A stretch of 64,000 nt of DNA from Paraescarpia echinospica (GCA_020002185.1 CM034537.1:7593650-7657649), one strand, 5' to 3'; counted from the stretch's first letter, positions 41,122 through 56,100 are shown. Notes: generated by a model not told the origin, from the letters alone. Numbers and translations: made by a program.

Positions 41122-44100
41122 GTGAGTCTATTTTCAAATCGGGTGTGTAACTGTATAATAACAACACCGTTCCAAGTCAAACCTCTCCTGACTCAGGCTA
41201 CAGCTAGTACAGGTGACCAATAGTAAACTTCCATGGTCACGATGGTGTACACAGTTTGGAGCTATTTGTAGGGGTGCTTTTAAAAATCACAACTTTGCTA
41301 ATACTTATCGCAGAAATATGATTGAGCTATCATTTTGTTGGCAAAAAGACCCTTTATTATTATGCAGTGATGGTATTTGCATAACTGTTTAAAGTTTATC
41401 CAAAATAAATCAAAAAAAGCTTTTTTTTTTCACCTTACAACTACCTAATTACCGAGTGGTTGTATGTGTCAATGTCCATGTAGCCCTGTATATAAGCAGA
41501 AATAGCACTTGTCCGTTTGTCCGGGACAAGTGATTTTTGGCCCGGACAAGTAAAATGACTACATGTAGGTATGTGGACAAAAATGTCAAGCTTGCCCAAT
41601 GTCTAAACAAATAACACTGATGAAAAGAGGTTTAAAAAACATAAACAATGATACCAAAATCACTTAATTATGTTGAATATTAATGGAGTTATTGATTTTT
41701 TTTTTCTTCAGGAATCGGCCTTTGTTTTAGTCCTACTAAATACATACATTTGCATTACAGCTGTGTGACCGAAAATGTGACTTTTTCCTCAAAAAAGCAT
41801 GTAAATTCCTTAATAATAAAGATATCTTCATAAAATTTGGACTGAAGATATAGGGTAATGAGTTCTTTCAAAAGATCTAACCAAAACTGCAATATAAGAT
41901 ACAAGTATTAATTAATTAGTGTTAATAATATTAATTACAGCTGTCCAGTCCACACCTGAAATTACAGAAACTATCCTAAAAATGAATCAGTAATATACAA
42001 AATGCAGTTGTTTTTACCTTTCAAAGCCAAATAACTGTTCTTGGTTAGTTGTTTTGAATGAACAGAGTATTTGATGACAACAATGAGCAGTGGGCTGTTC
42101 AGTGCTAGTATCGCTGGTACTTGGTTGGATTTCCTGAGAAATGTCAATGTGCAAGTCAAACTTCTGATTGCATAAGGACGGAAATGTGATTAATTCATTT
42201 GAATCACTAAGTTTTTTTTAACTTATTGTCTATAGTTTGTGATACAGTTCTCTTAATTGCATTATTTAAGGTATTTGAGCCTTGTTCAGCATAGATTGAT
42301 GGAAAATGTGCTCGCAATTGTCTCTCTGTCTTGGCTCTGCTACACTCCCCCGAGGTAATATACCAGTATAGTATGTGTCTATTACAAAGATCATCAACCT
42401 TTGGAAGAGTTGAGAAATTATCCAGAATATGCTGCTTTTTCAATATCAACATGGGTACCACTACCAGGTGGCCCTCCACGGGACTTCTTCTTTGGAGGCA
42501 TCTATACATCATGAAAAAGAAACAATATTTTTCAGAAATATATAACAATTCAATAGATATGCAGAGCTAACAAGTTTGGCTTAAATGAAATTCCACCTGA
42601 AATGCAAAATAATTCCCTTTCATGAAAGTAAAAACACTTCCTCTGCATCACACCCCTAAGAGCACATGGTGATTTGTTTGTAAACATTGAACCAGAGCCA
42701 ACCAGATTGAGAGAAATTGGTCACATGACCTGAATGCGTGTTTTAGCGACGGAAAGAACTGGTCATAAATCCACAATCATCTGCTTTGTGGTAAATCATC
42801 TGGCAATTAAACACATATTTCTAATGTCCTAAATCATAGCTACAGCTGCACAAAACATAACATATATGATTTCTACAATATAAACATGTTTAAATCAGCA
42901 GAGATGGTGCAACCATTTTCATTTGCCATGACGCATCGACGCTGCTGCATCTCAAGATTCCGCAAGCTGACAAACCACTTCGCAACATAAGATCGTTTTA
43001 AAACTTCGTCAGTTATGAGATAAAAACCTATATTTTATGTCTATATACCTTTCATTACCGCCTATAGAGTTTATCACAGTTTTATTTTGCGTTGAAATGG
43101 GGACTAGTTTTCAGAAAAGCGTCCAAGGCTAAATAATTGTCAGATTTGAACAAATAAAAAATGCGGCAGTCAGTGAATATCCCGACTACATCATATCCAG
43201 TGAATCACTCGGATTTTCCGTTCCAACAGCCAGTCACAGGGCGCTCTTTGTGGGGATGCCCTCAACGCCAGGCGAGACCCCGGAAGCACGAATTTGGAAC
43301 AAAGATGGCGGACAATGATCGACAGATATCCACATACCTACTACATGGTTATCCGGTGGACAAGTGATAATTTACATTAAATAGTGATGCGTGCAACATT
43401 GCAAACTTTTTATTTTAGGAAATTCAAACGTAAATGAGTTCACTAGCAGTCGCGCGCGTTCCAATTTTGTTAGTGTGTCGGCGTCTTGTCGTTCCGCCGC
43501 CAGTGTGTTGTACGTCAGTGTTCGACCGAATTTAGTGCCTGCATTAACACGGTCATCCGCTGAGCGCACCGACCTAGCTGTCATACGCGTAGGACAGACC
43601 CCGCATCAGCCATCGTTGATCGAGGCTGTGCTTCCGCTCACGAATCATATTTGATGAACTTTGGAAATAGTAGACTTTGTATCGCTACCTGTTATTTGAA
43701 TGATTATATAGTTTTAACCATTATTACGTCTAACCCACGGCAGTCTTCCAAGTCATCGAACGTTGTTAGCCGATCCAGATTGGTGAAAATTTTCAAAACT
43801 TGTAACTGGCTCTCCGGTAAATCTATGGTGCTGGTTGATAAACGGAATATTAATGAAATTTCAGAAGTGTTGTTGTATCTATGTAACATTTATTGTAACC
43901 ATAAATTGCGAGTTTTCGAAACCGAATTATGCAAGACCCGGGGACGGGGCGCCGACATGCCCGGCCGCGCCGCCAACTACCGTTCACATGTCAGCATCCG
44001 CCAACTACGGCGGTCTGCGTGCGGCAGCAACGTTACGACAACTAAATCTATAAAATATTTTTCGTCTGGTAAATGTACTTCAGGCACCGTTAAAACTGTT

Positions 44101-47100
44101 TTATCATCATTGAAATGGTAATATAACATTTAAGAAAAAATATGCGTTTGTTTGCTGATGATCAATTGAATATTATCTTCGTTTGTAAAATACAGAACTT
44201 TGTTAATATTGAAGTTCATAGAGGTTTAACAAAATATTATCAGATTATATAGTTTATTATGATTTTTGTGACAACATTTCCTGGCTTTGCATTGGTCGTG
44301 TTTCAGATGGTTGAGTGGTATCTTCAATGACAAACTGATGCAAAAATTTTACAGCAATGTTATATGTTTTATATATATATATATACCATATTAAACATAA
44401 ACAGTTTTTGAACAAGTAGCAAGGAAATAATTGTCTCATTCCTATCATCGTAATAATTATTTGTTATTAATAAAAGCGTTCATATCAACATCACTAAAAT
44501 ATTGGTATACATCATGTAACGTGTCTAATTTTAATATTCGTGATGAATAATAATGGATGGGAAAATAGTTGCAAATATACTTTTGCAATTTAAAAATTTG
44601 AAGATGAAATCAAATTGTGTCCTTGATCACAAGTCACTCAGATGTGCATGCAACGCAACAGCAGGAACATGTTGTTGTCATAAAATAAGAAAGACTTTTT
44701 CAAAGCTTCGATTCCCCTTCACAACCACTTGGACAAGTTACAATTTTGGCAGACAATTAGATTTCAAAACTTACTTGTCCGCTGGACAAGTAAATATTCT
44801 GGCTTATTTCTATCGCTGATAAGCTAATGAGTACAACAAAATAAATCATATTTACTCAGAAGTTTTTTATATGAATTCTTTTAGGTAGACTCATGTAAAA
44901 TTTAGACTATTCTTCATGAATGTCAGAACGAGGGTAAAGTAGAAACCCAAGTTCACCCAGTAACAAAATAATCATTGTATGTTCATGCTGCAGTGTGACA
45001 AATGTAGCTATACATTTCAGCTGCGTGATAATGAAAACTAGACTAAAATATATTCAGAACTTTTCATTTTATTGTATTTTTTGTATAATATTCAAATTCA
45101 ACTGATGTGGCAATAGACCTACGACCTAGTACTACTGCGCACCGTGGCACACTTGTCCGATAACATGGCATATATATTATAAATTTCCTTACATATCAGT
45201 AAAGTAAGTAATACCTACAGTTCCTAATTACGCATATATATATATATGTGTCATCAAGTTATAGGACATGTTGTGTTTGAACACTGAATGCATCATATCC
45301 TTTGCTGGCGGACCGAGTAGGCCAGCCGAATCTGACCAAGTCAGGGTGCGAGATGGCGATGTCCGGCGACGTTACTCGCCAGAAGCTTGCATAATATCCA
45401 CTTCAAAACAGCCCCCAAAGTCTGTAACTGTCTGAACTAATATAATAACTCAATCCACAAATACTGTCATGTACTTTCCGATATACTGACATTTGATATT
45501 CGGACATTTGAAATAGTTCAACTTATTTCATCGAAGCGAGACAAAAAACATGGCAGACTTTTGTCGTGATGGAATGAAACCACTGTCAACAAGAAGACGT
45601 TTTAAAGCCATGCGCAGATTGGCTGACTGTTGACGTTAATTCATAGACCAACAATTGTTGGGCTTTCCATCAGTACCTCCATTTCCTGGTTTAGACCATA
45701 TGAATAGGAATTTAAATTCCTGGCGCAGAGCGTAGTAAAATCGGCCATATTTGGGCATCTACTACTACGACATTTTAAAGCTTGGTTGTGATTAGCTATT
45801 ACTGAATCAGGACGCGATAAAACTCATTGATAAAAATGTCACAGGAAGAAGAATAATTCAGCTTTCCAATGATACTTCGTGTTCCCCTGTCAGTTGCTAG
45901 TGACAGAAACGAAAATTGTTGCCGGCTGGGACCCGTTTTGCACTGATCGCGCGGGCCGAATTCTTTAATAAATCAAAAGATATTGCAGTTTTAAGAGTAA
46001 ACTAGTATCAAACATGGGGTCAAATACATTTGTATTTGAAAGTATTTAAATACATTTTTTTAAGTAATTGTATTTGACACTAATTAAATGAAAGTATTTG
46101 TATTTAAATACTTCCATAAAGTATCTTAAATTTTCAAATACTCTTATTTTTGGGCATGGTTATTAAAGAAAAACAAAAGGCAACGTTGTGGTGTTAAGCA
46201 CCTAAAAGAGTTAACACAAACTAACCATTTGTATCTACAATAAAAAAATTCAGTTCAGTGGTTTACTTGGAATGTCTTAAAGTGGAAGATTCTAACGAAA
46301 TCTGCGGTAACATGTAGACTGCCATCTTAGTGATGACGCGTTCATTTGATGGAAAGCAACCAATAAACGAGCAGTATTATTTTTGTCGTGTACATCACAC
46401 TGTCTTGTGTAGTTCGCGTAGTTGGTTCAGTTGTGGACGGGCTGGTTGGAAGCCTTCGAAATACAACGCACTATGTAGTATGTTCAGATCATTTTGAAGA
46501 AACGTGCTTCGAAGGAAATCTATATCGTCAGTTAATGACACAAGATCCGACAAAACGTCGCTGACGTCGATGTTTGAAGCCAGGTGCAGTGCCTACGTTA
46601 TTTAGTCACGGATCTCAGCCGTCGAAGCGACTCATATTTTCGGTCAAACGCGCCGAGCAATCAGATCGCAAGAAGGTTAGTACCGAGTTACTTGGTATCC
46701 AATTATAATATGTTGACATTTGATATGCAAGATAAGCTGGAGGCAAGCTAGAACAGTACCAGAATGTACTATATTGCACCATAAAGAGTTTAGACTTTAG
46801 GACTTTAGAAGATAGCCGAATAGCAAAAGTTAACGGCAATCAAGTCGCGTGAGCGATATTACAGTAAAGGATTAACACGGGCTGGAATAATTATCTGTAT
46901 CTGTATTTTGACTGGCAAAATGTCCTATGATACACATCACGCCAGTGCGCATGGTGGCTCTTATGGATTAATTTTTTACATGTTGGGCTAGACTAATCTG
47001 GAATGAATTCAGTGATGTATTTGGTACAATGCTTGGAGGTAGAGAATTCCACTCTTTTATTGTGACTGGGAAAAAGCTGTTTCCAAATATGTTTGTCGAG

Positions 47101-50100
47101 TGCCTGATTTGTACTAACTGTTTATTATGTTTACGTGAGCATCTGGTATTGCGTTTGATGTATTGATCTAGTGGGATATATATGAGGTTATGTTCCATTT
47201 TATATAATATGCTAAGTCTGGGTTTTTCTTCTTGATTGGAGGGTGTCCCACTGGAGATCTTTAAGGAGTTGTGTTACCGTTCCTGGCTCTCTAGAATAGT
47301 TGTTCTTACAATATCACTATGCTCTTTTGTAAAACGTTTAAAATGGGTTCATTTGTATTTAGTAAAATTACATAATGTTACTCAGTTTTAGTTAAGGGGA
47401 TACAACGCAGGTGAAAATGTTTTTTTTTTTTTTAAACATTTGTTATGCCAGATTATGATAGCTTATTATGTTTACTGTGAATATATATGTATCATTTTAC
47501 AACAATTACATACCTTTAAACCACTCTTATCCATGGAATAAGGGTGTCAATATCAAGTAATTTGTATCCATTATGTCACATTTGATGGCCATTTAAAAAA
47601 AAACATTTAAATTCTGCATTTGGAAGAATATCTCTGGGAGTCATTATGTGATCTAAATATAGTTACCAATTAGCTCACCAGATACATCATGTTTGTATTA
47701 TAAAAATACTGGCATCACTCAATAATCATATATTGTTGAAATATCTTTAATAATATACCACGTGCACACATCTTCACTGACTTGTTTTTTGCACACTAAT
47801 AGCAAAAACAGGTAACAGCTGTTTTGAAAATATCTTGATTTGGGTCAAAAATATAAATAATTGTAATTTGCGTTCCAGCTCGATCACCAACATGATGTGG
47901 CACATGGGGAAAGGCATCAACCGCAAGTTTACTGCGAAGGTCCGAGGCAAGGGATGCGAGGACCTCCTTCATTGGATACAGAATGTATAAAACCATCTGT
48001 GGTGGTGTTGTGCAACATACAACGGTGACGCACAGTTGCTGGATTAAGTACCAAACTTGATATGTATTCATTTTATACCTGAGGCAAGTCCAAAGCAACA
48101 AGTAACCTTTAGATTTGCAGTCAGTAGATGATGAGTAGGGACCACGACCCCCCACGACCCAAGTAGTGATTATTGCTGCAAGGTGAATTCCAGTCACCGA
48201 CTTGAATCCCAAATAAACTAAATCAGCTCATATACATAACCAACATTATAATAAGTTTTTGAAATTACTGCATTTCATAGGCATCCAACTCGGTTTTTTT
48301 CAGGAGGGCTACTCAAAAGTACCAGCCAGCATGACTATACCTTATCAGTAAATGTGTTTATTCAGACTTCCAAAACTGATAATGTAAATGCTGTTTACAT
48401 GTTATGTGTTAATATGTGGACCACCGACTTATGTATGGGACCAAAAATGTAACGTAAAAGTTCCTGATGACCAACTTTTCAGTAGTTCAGTTACTCAGAT
48501 GTGAGGGGGGCGAATACTCCACAGATGGATAGTGCCCATTCTGTATCACCCTACCTATTCCTTGTAATCAGTTGCTGTATACATTTATGAGTACAGTTAC
48601 TTGAGTGTAATAAATTACATCTCCGTGTAATAATTACATTCCAGAATGCAATTGTCTGTAATGAAATAAATAAGAGCACTTGTGTCGTTATCACCAATTT
48701 TATTAAAGAAATATAACATCAAAACATAATGACTGTATACAGTAGATACAGAAATTAAGAAGAAAAAGTTATAATAAATTATGTGAAGGAATGTGATGAT
48801 GGAATGCCTTATTTGTAAGGATCAGTATCGTTTTACTAATGTACCAGTACGATTGCCATTGTATTGTTACTAAAAACAACCAAACTTTACACAGGAAAAG
48901 CATTTTAAAGTTCACTGAATGCTACAGTCATAAGGTAAATATCAGCAGCTTACTAACAACATATAGACTGGTGTGTTACACCAGTTGTTTGCAGACATTT
49001 TATTAGAATACTGCATACACTATTCTTCACTGTAGGAATGAAAGCTAGATTGATGCTGTCTGCTCTGCTGTGGAACTACCGACCACGTCCCAGCTCAGAC
49101 AAACCTGTTGAGACTGGTGTCGTGTGGTCCAAAAGACGCAAGCAATGGGTGCTGCATAACAGACCACAGCAGGTGAACCCACGTACCCACCTACAAATGC
49201 TCACGGATCGAGTGACAGATGTGTTTATAAAGAAATATCACACTGCATCCGATCACAGTCACTGGGGCAGATGTCCCAAAACCAGAGAAGGAGGATCTGC
49301 TGGCAGCAAGAGTCAGTCAATTTGTAAAGAAACAGTAAATACTGCCACCACCCACCTACACCTTCATAGGTCACATGTACATTGTCTAGTTTAGTTTTCA
49401 AGTCCAGGGTGATATCCCTCGTGTTGTCCCCCATCGGGGGCAGGGAACCTTGATCTTATTCCATGGGTGGCGCATGCTGGTAGAACTCTCTGTACCCTAC
49501 GTCCCAGCTTGCCATGGATCCACCAGGTAAACTGTCTGCATGCAGCCCACCTGAGAGACCTGAAATAAATTAGGCTCAAATAAACATCTGACATTGTAAA
49601 TAAATGACTTAAAAATCGGTTCTGTAACGACACCATTCCTTTATATAAATTGTTTACCATTAAACATGTGTTCATAAGGCAAATATTGATAATTTTGCAC
49701 TACAGAACAAATTATGACGGTGCAACAAACATTGTATCTATACATTATGATAACTTAAGTGGAACCATTATAATTTGTTCTGTAGTGAGAGAGTATCACT
49801 TTATTCATACAGTAGAATACAATAAAGTGTGAAGCGATAACCCAAATACATGTGTGAATACAGTAAATAGCTATGTATAGTAGTATATTGTAGCAGGATA
49901 AAGTAAATAATGACTAACGGTTAAAGTAAGTCATTGAAAATGAACACATTTATGTATAGGATTACTTGCTGTTGATGGGAATTTTATTTTGTAATTATTG
50001 TCATATTAGGGTGATGGTCGTCACGTTTAAATTAGTCTTGGGTCAAACCATTGTGGTTCGTCTTTACATTTAGAAAGGGTGAATGGCGTTAGCAGGGCTA

Positions 50101-53100
50101 GTTTAGATAAGCATACGATTGAATTAGTTGTTTTGTTGGTCGTTATATTCCAAGAGATTTTAAGGAGGTTGTCATTCTTAGATTTGTTGGGTTCTATTAT
50201 ATCATAGCCTCTGCAACCTATTTCAATGCATGTTAATTCTGATTTTATTCCGTTATTGCTTACATCATGGATTAGTGTGACATACTTGTTAGTTTTGATA
50301 TATGATCTTTCTTGATGTTAGTTTCACGTGGTAGTTAGTGCAATGATGTTAATTTGCTTAGCATGTGGATGGTAGATGACGTATGGTAAGTCCACTAAGT
50401 AATTTCCCTGGAGATTGCTAATAATTTGGGCATCAGGCATGAAATTGCTGACAAAATTATCTATATATATATTTGTATTGCTAGTGCTACTATGATGTTG
50501 TATTGTGTTCATTATTAATACATTTCAATAAATATTTAACAACACATTTCACTGGTCTTTGTAACAATGCATGCACATATATACGTACTTGTTTGTTGGA
50601 CGGTCTAATTCCCATTCTGCAGCATCACCTGCTTCAAAGAATTCTAAATCCCCTGCTGTTTGTAATGTACAGCAGTCCACTTGTAACAAAGAATTAAGCA
50701 TTTAAATAATAGTTTTACATGAATGTTAAGCAAACATGGATTATTATTCTGAACATATTTCACAAAGAATGCATCACGATCCTCTAACTGAATTCATCTC
50801 AGTATTATACCTGGGTCCATAGAAATATCATGCAGATTAAGGAAGGCTGTTTTGAAATGTGTCAATATTTGCAGAAAACAGTGGTCATTTTCTTTGTCAT
50901 TAAAACAAATAGGGGCTCTGGCTGAAAAATGTTCAATGTATATTTTATTCATAAGACCCAATGTAAACTTTGGGCAGAAAAATTGCAGTATGCATAAAGT
51001 TTAAAATCTATCTACCTGCCATGTGTTTAAAAAGTAGTACTGCCACATATTGTTCATACATGCATAGCCACTACTGCGAATGTGAAGACTGTCGACGGGG
51101 ATAGAACTAAAGGGGAGTTAATTCCTGCTTATTTTCTATCGTAGCTCTGCACAATTTTGGTTCACATGAATCATGGAACCATTCAGCTACATTTCTTTTA
51201 AAAAGTGAGGGTACAGCCTTGGTTGGTATTCGAAAATGGACATGTCAAAGTTCAAACACTGAGTCCAGTGGCACTGAGAGTGAGATCTAATTAAGTTAAA
51301 AGTCAACCAATCCCAAATGTAAAGCCCGATCGATCATCTCTCGCTGTTCATACGCAGCCCGAAACTTAGGCTCATCGGTTATTTAGACAATAAACTAAAC
51401 ATATTAATAATTACCTTCACCAACAGCGTTGCTGTCGAGTCGCAACCGACACCAGTCAATTTTATGTCGGCCTTGTATGCGCCTCGACATTTCCACGGGG
51501 CCTTCCTGTTCGTGCCCACCGGCACTCGCCTCTGCCCTATCTTCCAACACAGGCCCTTGTTTTTGTGGTTCAAACCGGTAACCAGCTGCTTCGAAATCGA
51601 TTTGGTTTTCGTTGTCTTCCGAAGAATCGGGAAAGCCATCTTATTTACACTGTCACAGCACATGCGCACAGTTTAATTGGTAAACTTACCATAGCGCCAC
51701 CTAACGGAGTTGGGAACAAATAGTACGCAGAACATTTAGAGAAGCGAGTTACGACAGTGTGACGTCACTTTCTTCTAACAATGGCGTAGTCCATAGAAAT
51801 TTGGTAGTTGTGTGTTAAAAAAAAAATTTCGGGTAAAACCGCTGACGTTAAAAATTTGATTGTAGTTGGAAATTGTTAGTTTGTATTAACTCTTAGATGC
51901 TTAACACCAAAACGTTGCCTTTTGTTTTCCTTTAATAAATGATAAGTTACATTTTGTATTCACAAATCTTGTTTAACTTCTTGAGAGTCAAAGATGTTAC
52001 TAGTTCATTTGACAATTGACCACATTTTCCAGTCAGAAAGAAAGGCATTATGTGGAAGTCACTGAGGTCATTGTGAGAGCATACCAGTGAATTCAGGATC
52101 AATTTGTTAGTTGTCACCTGTGACCAAGATGCAGTTAGCAACAACAGGACTTGCACTGGCATACCTGTCTTTTGATCATGGTTTTATTGCCCCTGCTAAG
52201 GAACCCTGCTAGCTGCTAAGGCCTGCTATTATGTCAATGCTTGTTTGAACTGATAAGACATACTGTAAATTTCTGTGTATAATATGCATCCTGACTTTTG
52301 CTAAATTTTGTTAGAATTTCTATATCACCCATGTATAATATGCACTCCGACTTTTGACAGCAATCCCCAATTTCCCCGCTTCTAATATTTTGCTTGAACC
52401 CATGAATCCATCTCAGCATTGTAAACATGTCACCTATGCAAGTCACGGCATTGCCATTGTTGCCGGCTTGTCGCTCGCTAGTGACTAGTGTGTAAGCACT
52501 ACGTAACTCGTGTTGTACTTGTACCTTGACAATTGCATAACTGATTAAATCAGCGCTTGCTAGAAATTACATTGTGTCGTTCTGATTTCACTTTTAAATT
52601 AACACCAAGTTCTATTCTGAAATGCAAACCTGGTACTTTTAACTGCGAAGCATACGTGCGCTACATTCGTTTTTATTTATATTCACAACATTTTCATTCA
52701 CAACTTTAAACATGGAGTCACACTTGTTGACACTCGACCTGTGACGCAGAGATCATTCATGTGATTCAGGAACGCCAATCATAATCATAGCGGGACGTTT
52801 CCCGGGCTGCGTTTCCCAGACTTGTATGCTTCCCGCTCATTTGTGTTATTCGTGATGTCAGTCATCCGGGCTCTCGTCTTGTCTATTTCTCGCTGCTAGT
52901 TTAGGGCTAGAAAGGCGGTTACCGGATTGTGATTCTTGCCTTGCGTCTGCATTGCTGCAGTGGTTTACGCCGACTTTGATAATATTACTAGTTTTCCAGC
53001 AGCGTTATCCTGGTCTGCAAACATTGATAAATTGGTCAGAGAAAATTTTGTTTAGCCTTAGCACCATGTATACTATGCACCCCGACTTTTGAGTAAAAAG

Positions 53101-56100
53101 TGAAGGAAAAAATGCGTATTATACGCGTAAATTTACGGTATTTGGACTCTGTCTGTTGAGGGGAAGATATGGGCTTCCCAAGCCAGGTCATTACTTGCCT
53201 ACATTGTTGCAATTTTTGCAGCATACCAGATATATTGCCAGTCTATAAGGAATATCTTGTGTAATAGTTATACATAACATCATGGAATTATGTCGATAAA
53301 CAACATAATTATCTTGTAATAAACATTTGTGATTGTTCTTGATACAGGCTCTCTTATAAAAGTATTTTGAAAAGTATTTGAAATACTTCCTAATGTATTT
53401 GTATTTAAATACTTTTGCATTACAAAGTATTTGTATTTGAACCCCTCAGGAGTATTTGTATTTAAATACTTTTCAATGTATTTGACCCCGTGTCTGACTA
53501 GTATGATATTAATAACAACCTTATTTATTAATACTGTGAGGCATTTTGTCAAAATATTGACGCAAACACTTTAAATAATCCGATGTAAACTTTCGAAGTG
53601 GAAAAGTTGCCGAACACCATTCCACCATTTTGTTTTCGACTTTCTCTTTGGAGGGATGTTGACGCAACATTTGAAACCATGGTTCTGATTCGCTGAATTA
53701 CCCCACTGATGCTATTTTTGGCAGATCGGCAAATGACAGAGCTTTCCATCAATACCATGTGTGCAGGGATCTAGACTTTATGAATGGATGCGTAAATTCA
53801 GTACAGAGGACGTAATAAAATCACCAAAATGTGGGCGGCAACTGCGTCATGTTTTTTGTAAGCTAGATTGTGAATAGCTGGCATTGAATTTGCTCATGAA
53901 TGAATATACATGATCTCGAAAAAATCTGTCGGCTATCCATAGATAACAACGTTGACAAGTTTAACCCGGGTTTAACCCTGAACTGAACTGGTATCTAGTA
54001 CAAGTTGTGTGCATAAGGTGGATATTAACTTGGGGTTTCTGGCTGGGGAAAATATTCACATCTGAAGGGAAACCTTTGTAACCTTTATGCAATCAGTTTA
54101 CATAAAAGTTATATCAGTCAGTAACAGAATACCCCAATTGCGTGATTATCATCTGATTATTATAAAGTGATAACTAGACACACTGACAGACTTATTTAAA
54201 GAGCAGTTGTCATCTTTCATTACATAAATAATATTACAACAGTTTTGAACCATCATCACTCTACATACCAACTGTATTAATATTGAGAATATCCCTCTGA
54301 TATCATCCTGAGATCTCAGATAGAGTAAAGCTTAGTTTAACCTGGGTTAAACTAGTAAAACCCGGGTTTAACCCGCCGGGCTGGGCAAAACCAGTTTAAC
54401 CCGGGTTAAACCCCAACCCTGATAGATACCAAATGTTCACGTGTGTCAGTTGTGCGTGATGGAAATGAAATTTTTTACAACAACGGCAGGTACGGTTGGT
54501 CCAAATATCGGCCCTGGCCACTCCGAGGGTTAATAATAATTTATAATGTTATGATTAGCGCTTAGTTTGCTGATTGCATGAATTACAAGAAAATATGAAA
54601 CTCAAGACATTCTAAGATGTACTTGCTGATGATTTATGTATAAGATGAGTTAAATGTTTTATATTAGTAAATATACCACTGTATAAATTCAGAAATTTGG
54701 CTAAAATCTCAACTTTCAAACAGCTGTATCTTAGCTAATATTTCACTTAGAAACATGAAACGACTATCGGGTAACTTCTTATAGTCACTGCTTTCAGGGG
54801 AAATAGAAAACACCTATGTTAATAGGAATAAACCTCCCTACTTAAGGACACCTGCACAAACACATCATCTTCCACTTCCAATCAGGTTTGGTCCATGCCA
54901 CTCACTCCGAAATCAAATTAATTAATTTAATTTTAAACTGAACCCCTCCCAGATTCCTGCAGCCCATCATGATAAGTAACTGGTCACTGGCCTAGTGTTT
55001 AGGACAACCTCACCTCTATATAAAAAACATTATGGTGACATAGAAAATGACACAGAAAATTAAGCATTTCACGGCTTCAATGCCTTCAGAATGCACATGA
55101 CAAAATATCATAAGAAATTCAGCTAATTATAATCAGTCTCTCTAAATGACATGATCACAAAGGGAACAGCTGTGATTTTGTATTAAAAAATATAGATAAC
55201 TTTGTTGAGGTGCTTGTCAAATTGTATTTGTGTTAAATTCATATATATACGTCGGCTAATAACACATGAAAATAAAAAATAACAAATCAGTTATATTGTG
55301 GACTAATTAATATCAATGATTATTTAAATCAAACGATTTAAAACAAGCAATATAAGGACACAAATGTCTCAACAGAATAAGTGTGCTTAAGGCCAGGCAC
55401 CCCAGGTCAGGTGAAATGGTGTTTTTTGACTAAAAATGCTTTTTGCCAGAATATGATACCTTTTTATGCATAATATTAACCATTTCAGTACGATAGGCCG
55501 GATTTCCGGCCACACTGTCTGTGATGCTTCATTCTGACAGGCCAGTTATTCAGCATTGACGATGTCTGCTACACAAATCGTTTTTACTCGTAATTATCCA
55601 TTACATGGAGCCACTTGTTGTCAAGGTGAATAAATGAGCTATTCAGCTTTGGTCATTGTTTATTATCACTCGATAATATTTACAGAGATTTTTGCAGCTT
55701 TTAATGATGAATTATCAAAATCTGCAGTGGCCACAATGGCAGACGGCATTACTTAAACTAGCGATTTATCACCATACGTTTTGGACAGATTATTTGATAG
55801 TTTTAGCGAAGAATCTTTGTCGGATGTTGACGATCGACACAATAACGTTGTTGGCGAACTTAGTACACAACTGTGTTCAGCAACTGCAAAAACATTGAAA
55901 TCTTGATGATTATCTTGGATTGCTGGTTACCATGACGACGAAATGTACAATGATATGGCTCATTTTACTCGTCGATTATTATACTTTCCGAAAATATATA
56001 ACATTCCTATTCATAAAATGTTTGCTGCTCAAATTTTGACTTGAAGTGGGGTAGTTCATTGTTTTCACTGGGAATACAGTATTCAGTGGTCACAGCTGGT

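Larger units (their letters stand above)
46167..51931. mobile_element. Kolobok-like 5.8-kb transposon with two convergent gene relics
   Basis: Inverted repeats of about 85 bp: AGAAAAACAAAAGGCAACGT at 46,167 and its complement ending TTGTTTTCCT at 51,931, about 85% identical over 80 bp (shared GGTGTTAAGCA, GAGTTAA, ACAAACTAAC, CTACAAT). TTAA lies on both outer sides (46,163-46,166 and 51,932-51,935). The plus strand holds a THAP domain and two transposase-like blocks. The minus strand holds two exons of a P2X7-C-terminal-like protein. THAP plus TTAA points to the Kolobok superfamily, but I cannot verify the clade. Frameshifts and stops show that both genes are dead. Confidence 0.75.
46009..53496. 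mobile_element. hAT-like element, outer shell of a nested insertion
   Basis: Starts CAAACATGGGGTCAAATACA and ends TATTTGACCCCGTGTCTG. It is flanked by an exact 8-bp duplication, ACTAGTAT (46,001-46,008 and 53,497-53,504), typical of hAT insertions. TTTGTATTTGAAAGTATTTA-like words fill both ends. After removing two later insertions (46,167-51,931 and 52,261-53,140) about 840 bp remain. A relative of 947 bp with the same ends sits at 62,560-63,506. No transposase of its own, so non-autonomous. Confidence 0.85.

Noticed and set aside
51379..51669. Open frame MAFPILRKTTKTKS...
   Set aside because: A different frame of the same exon fits the P2X7-like family leader; this frame has no match I recognise.
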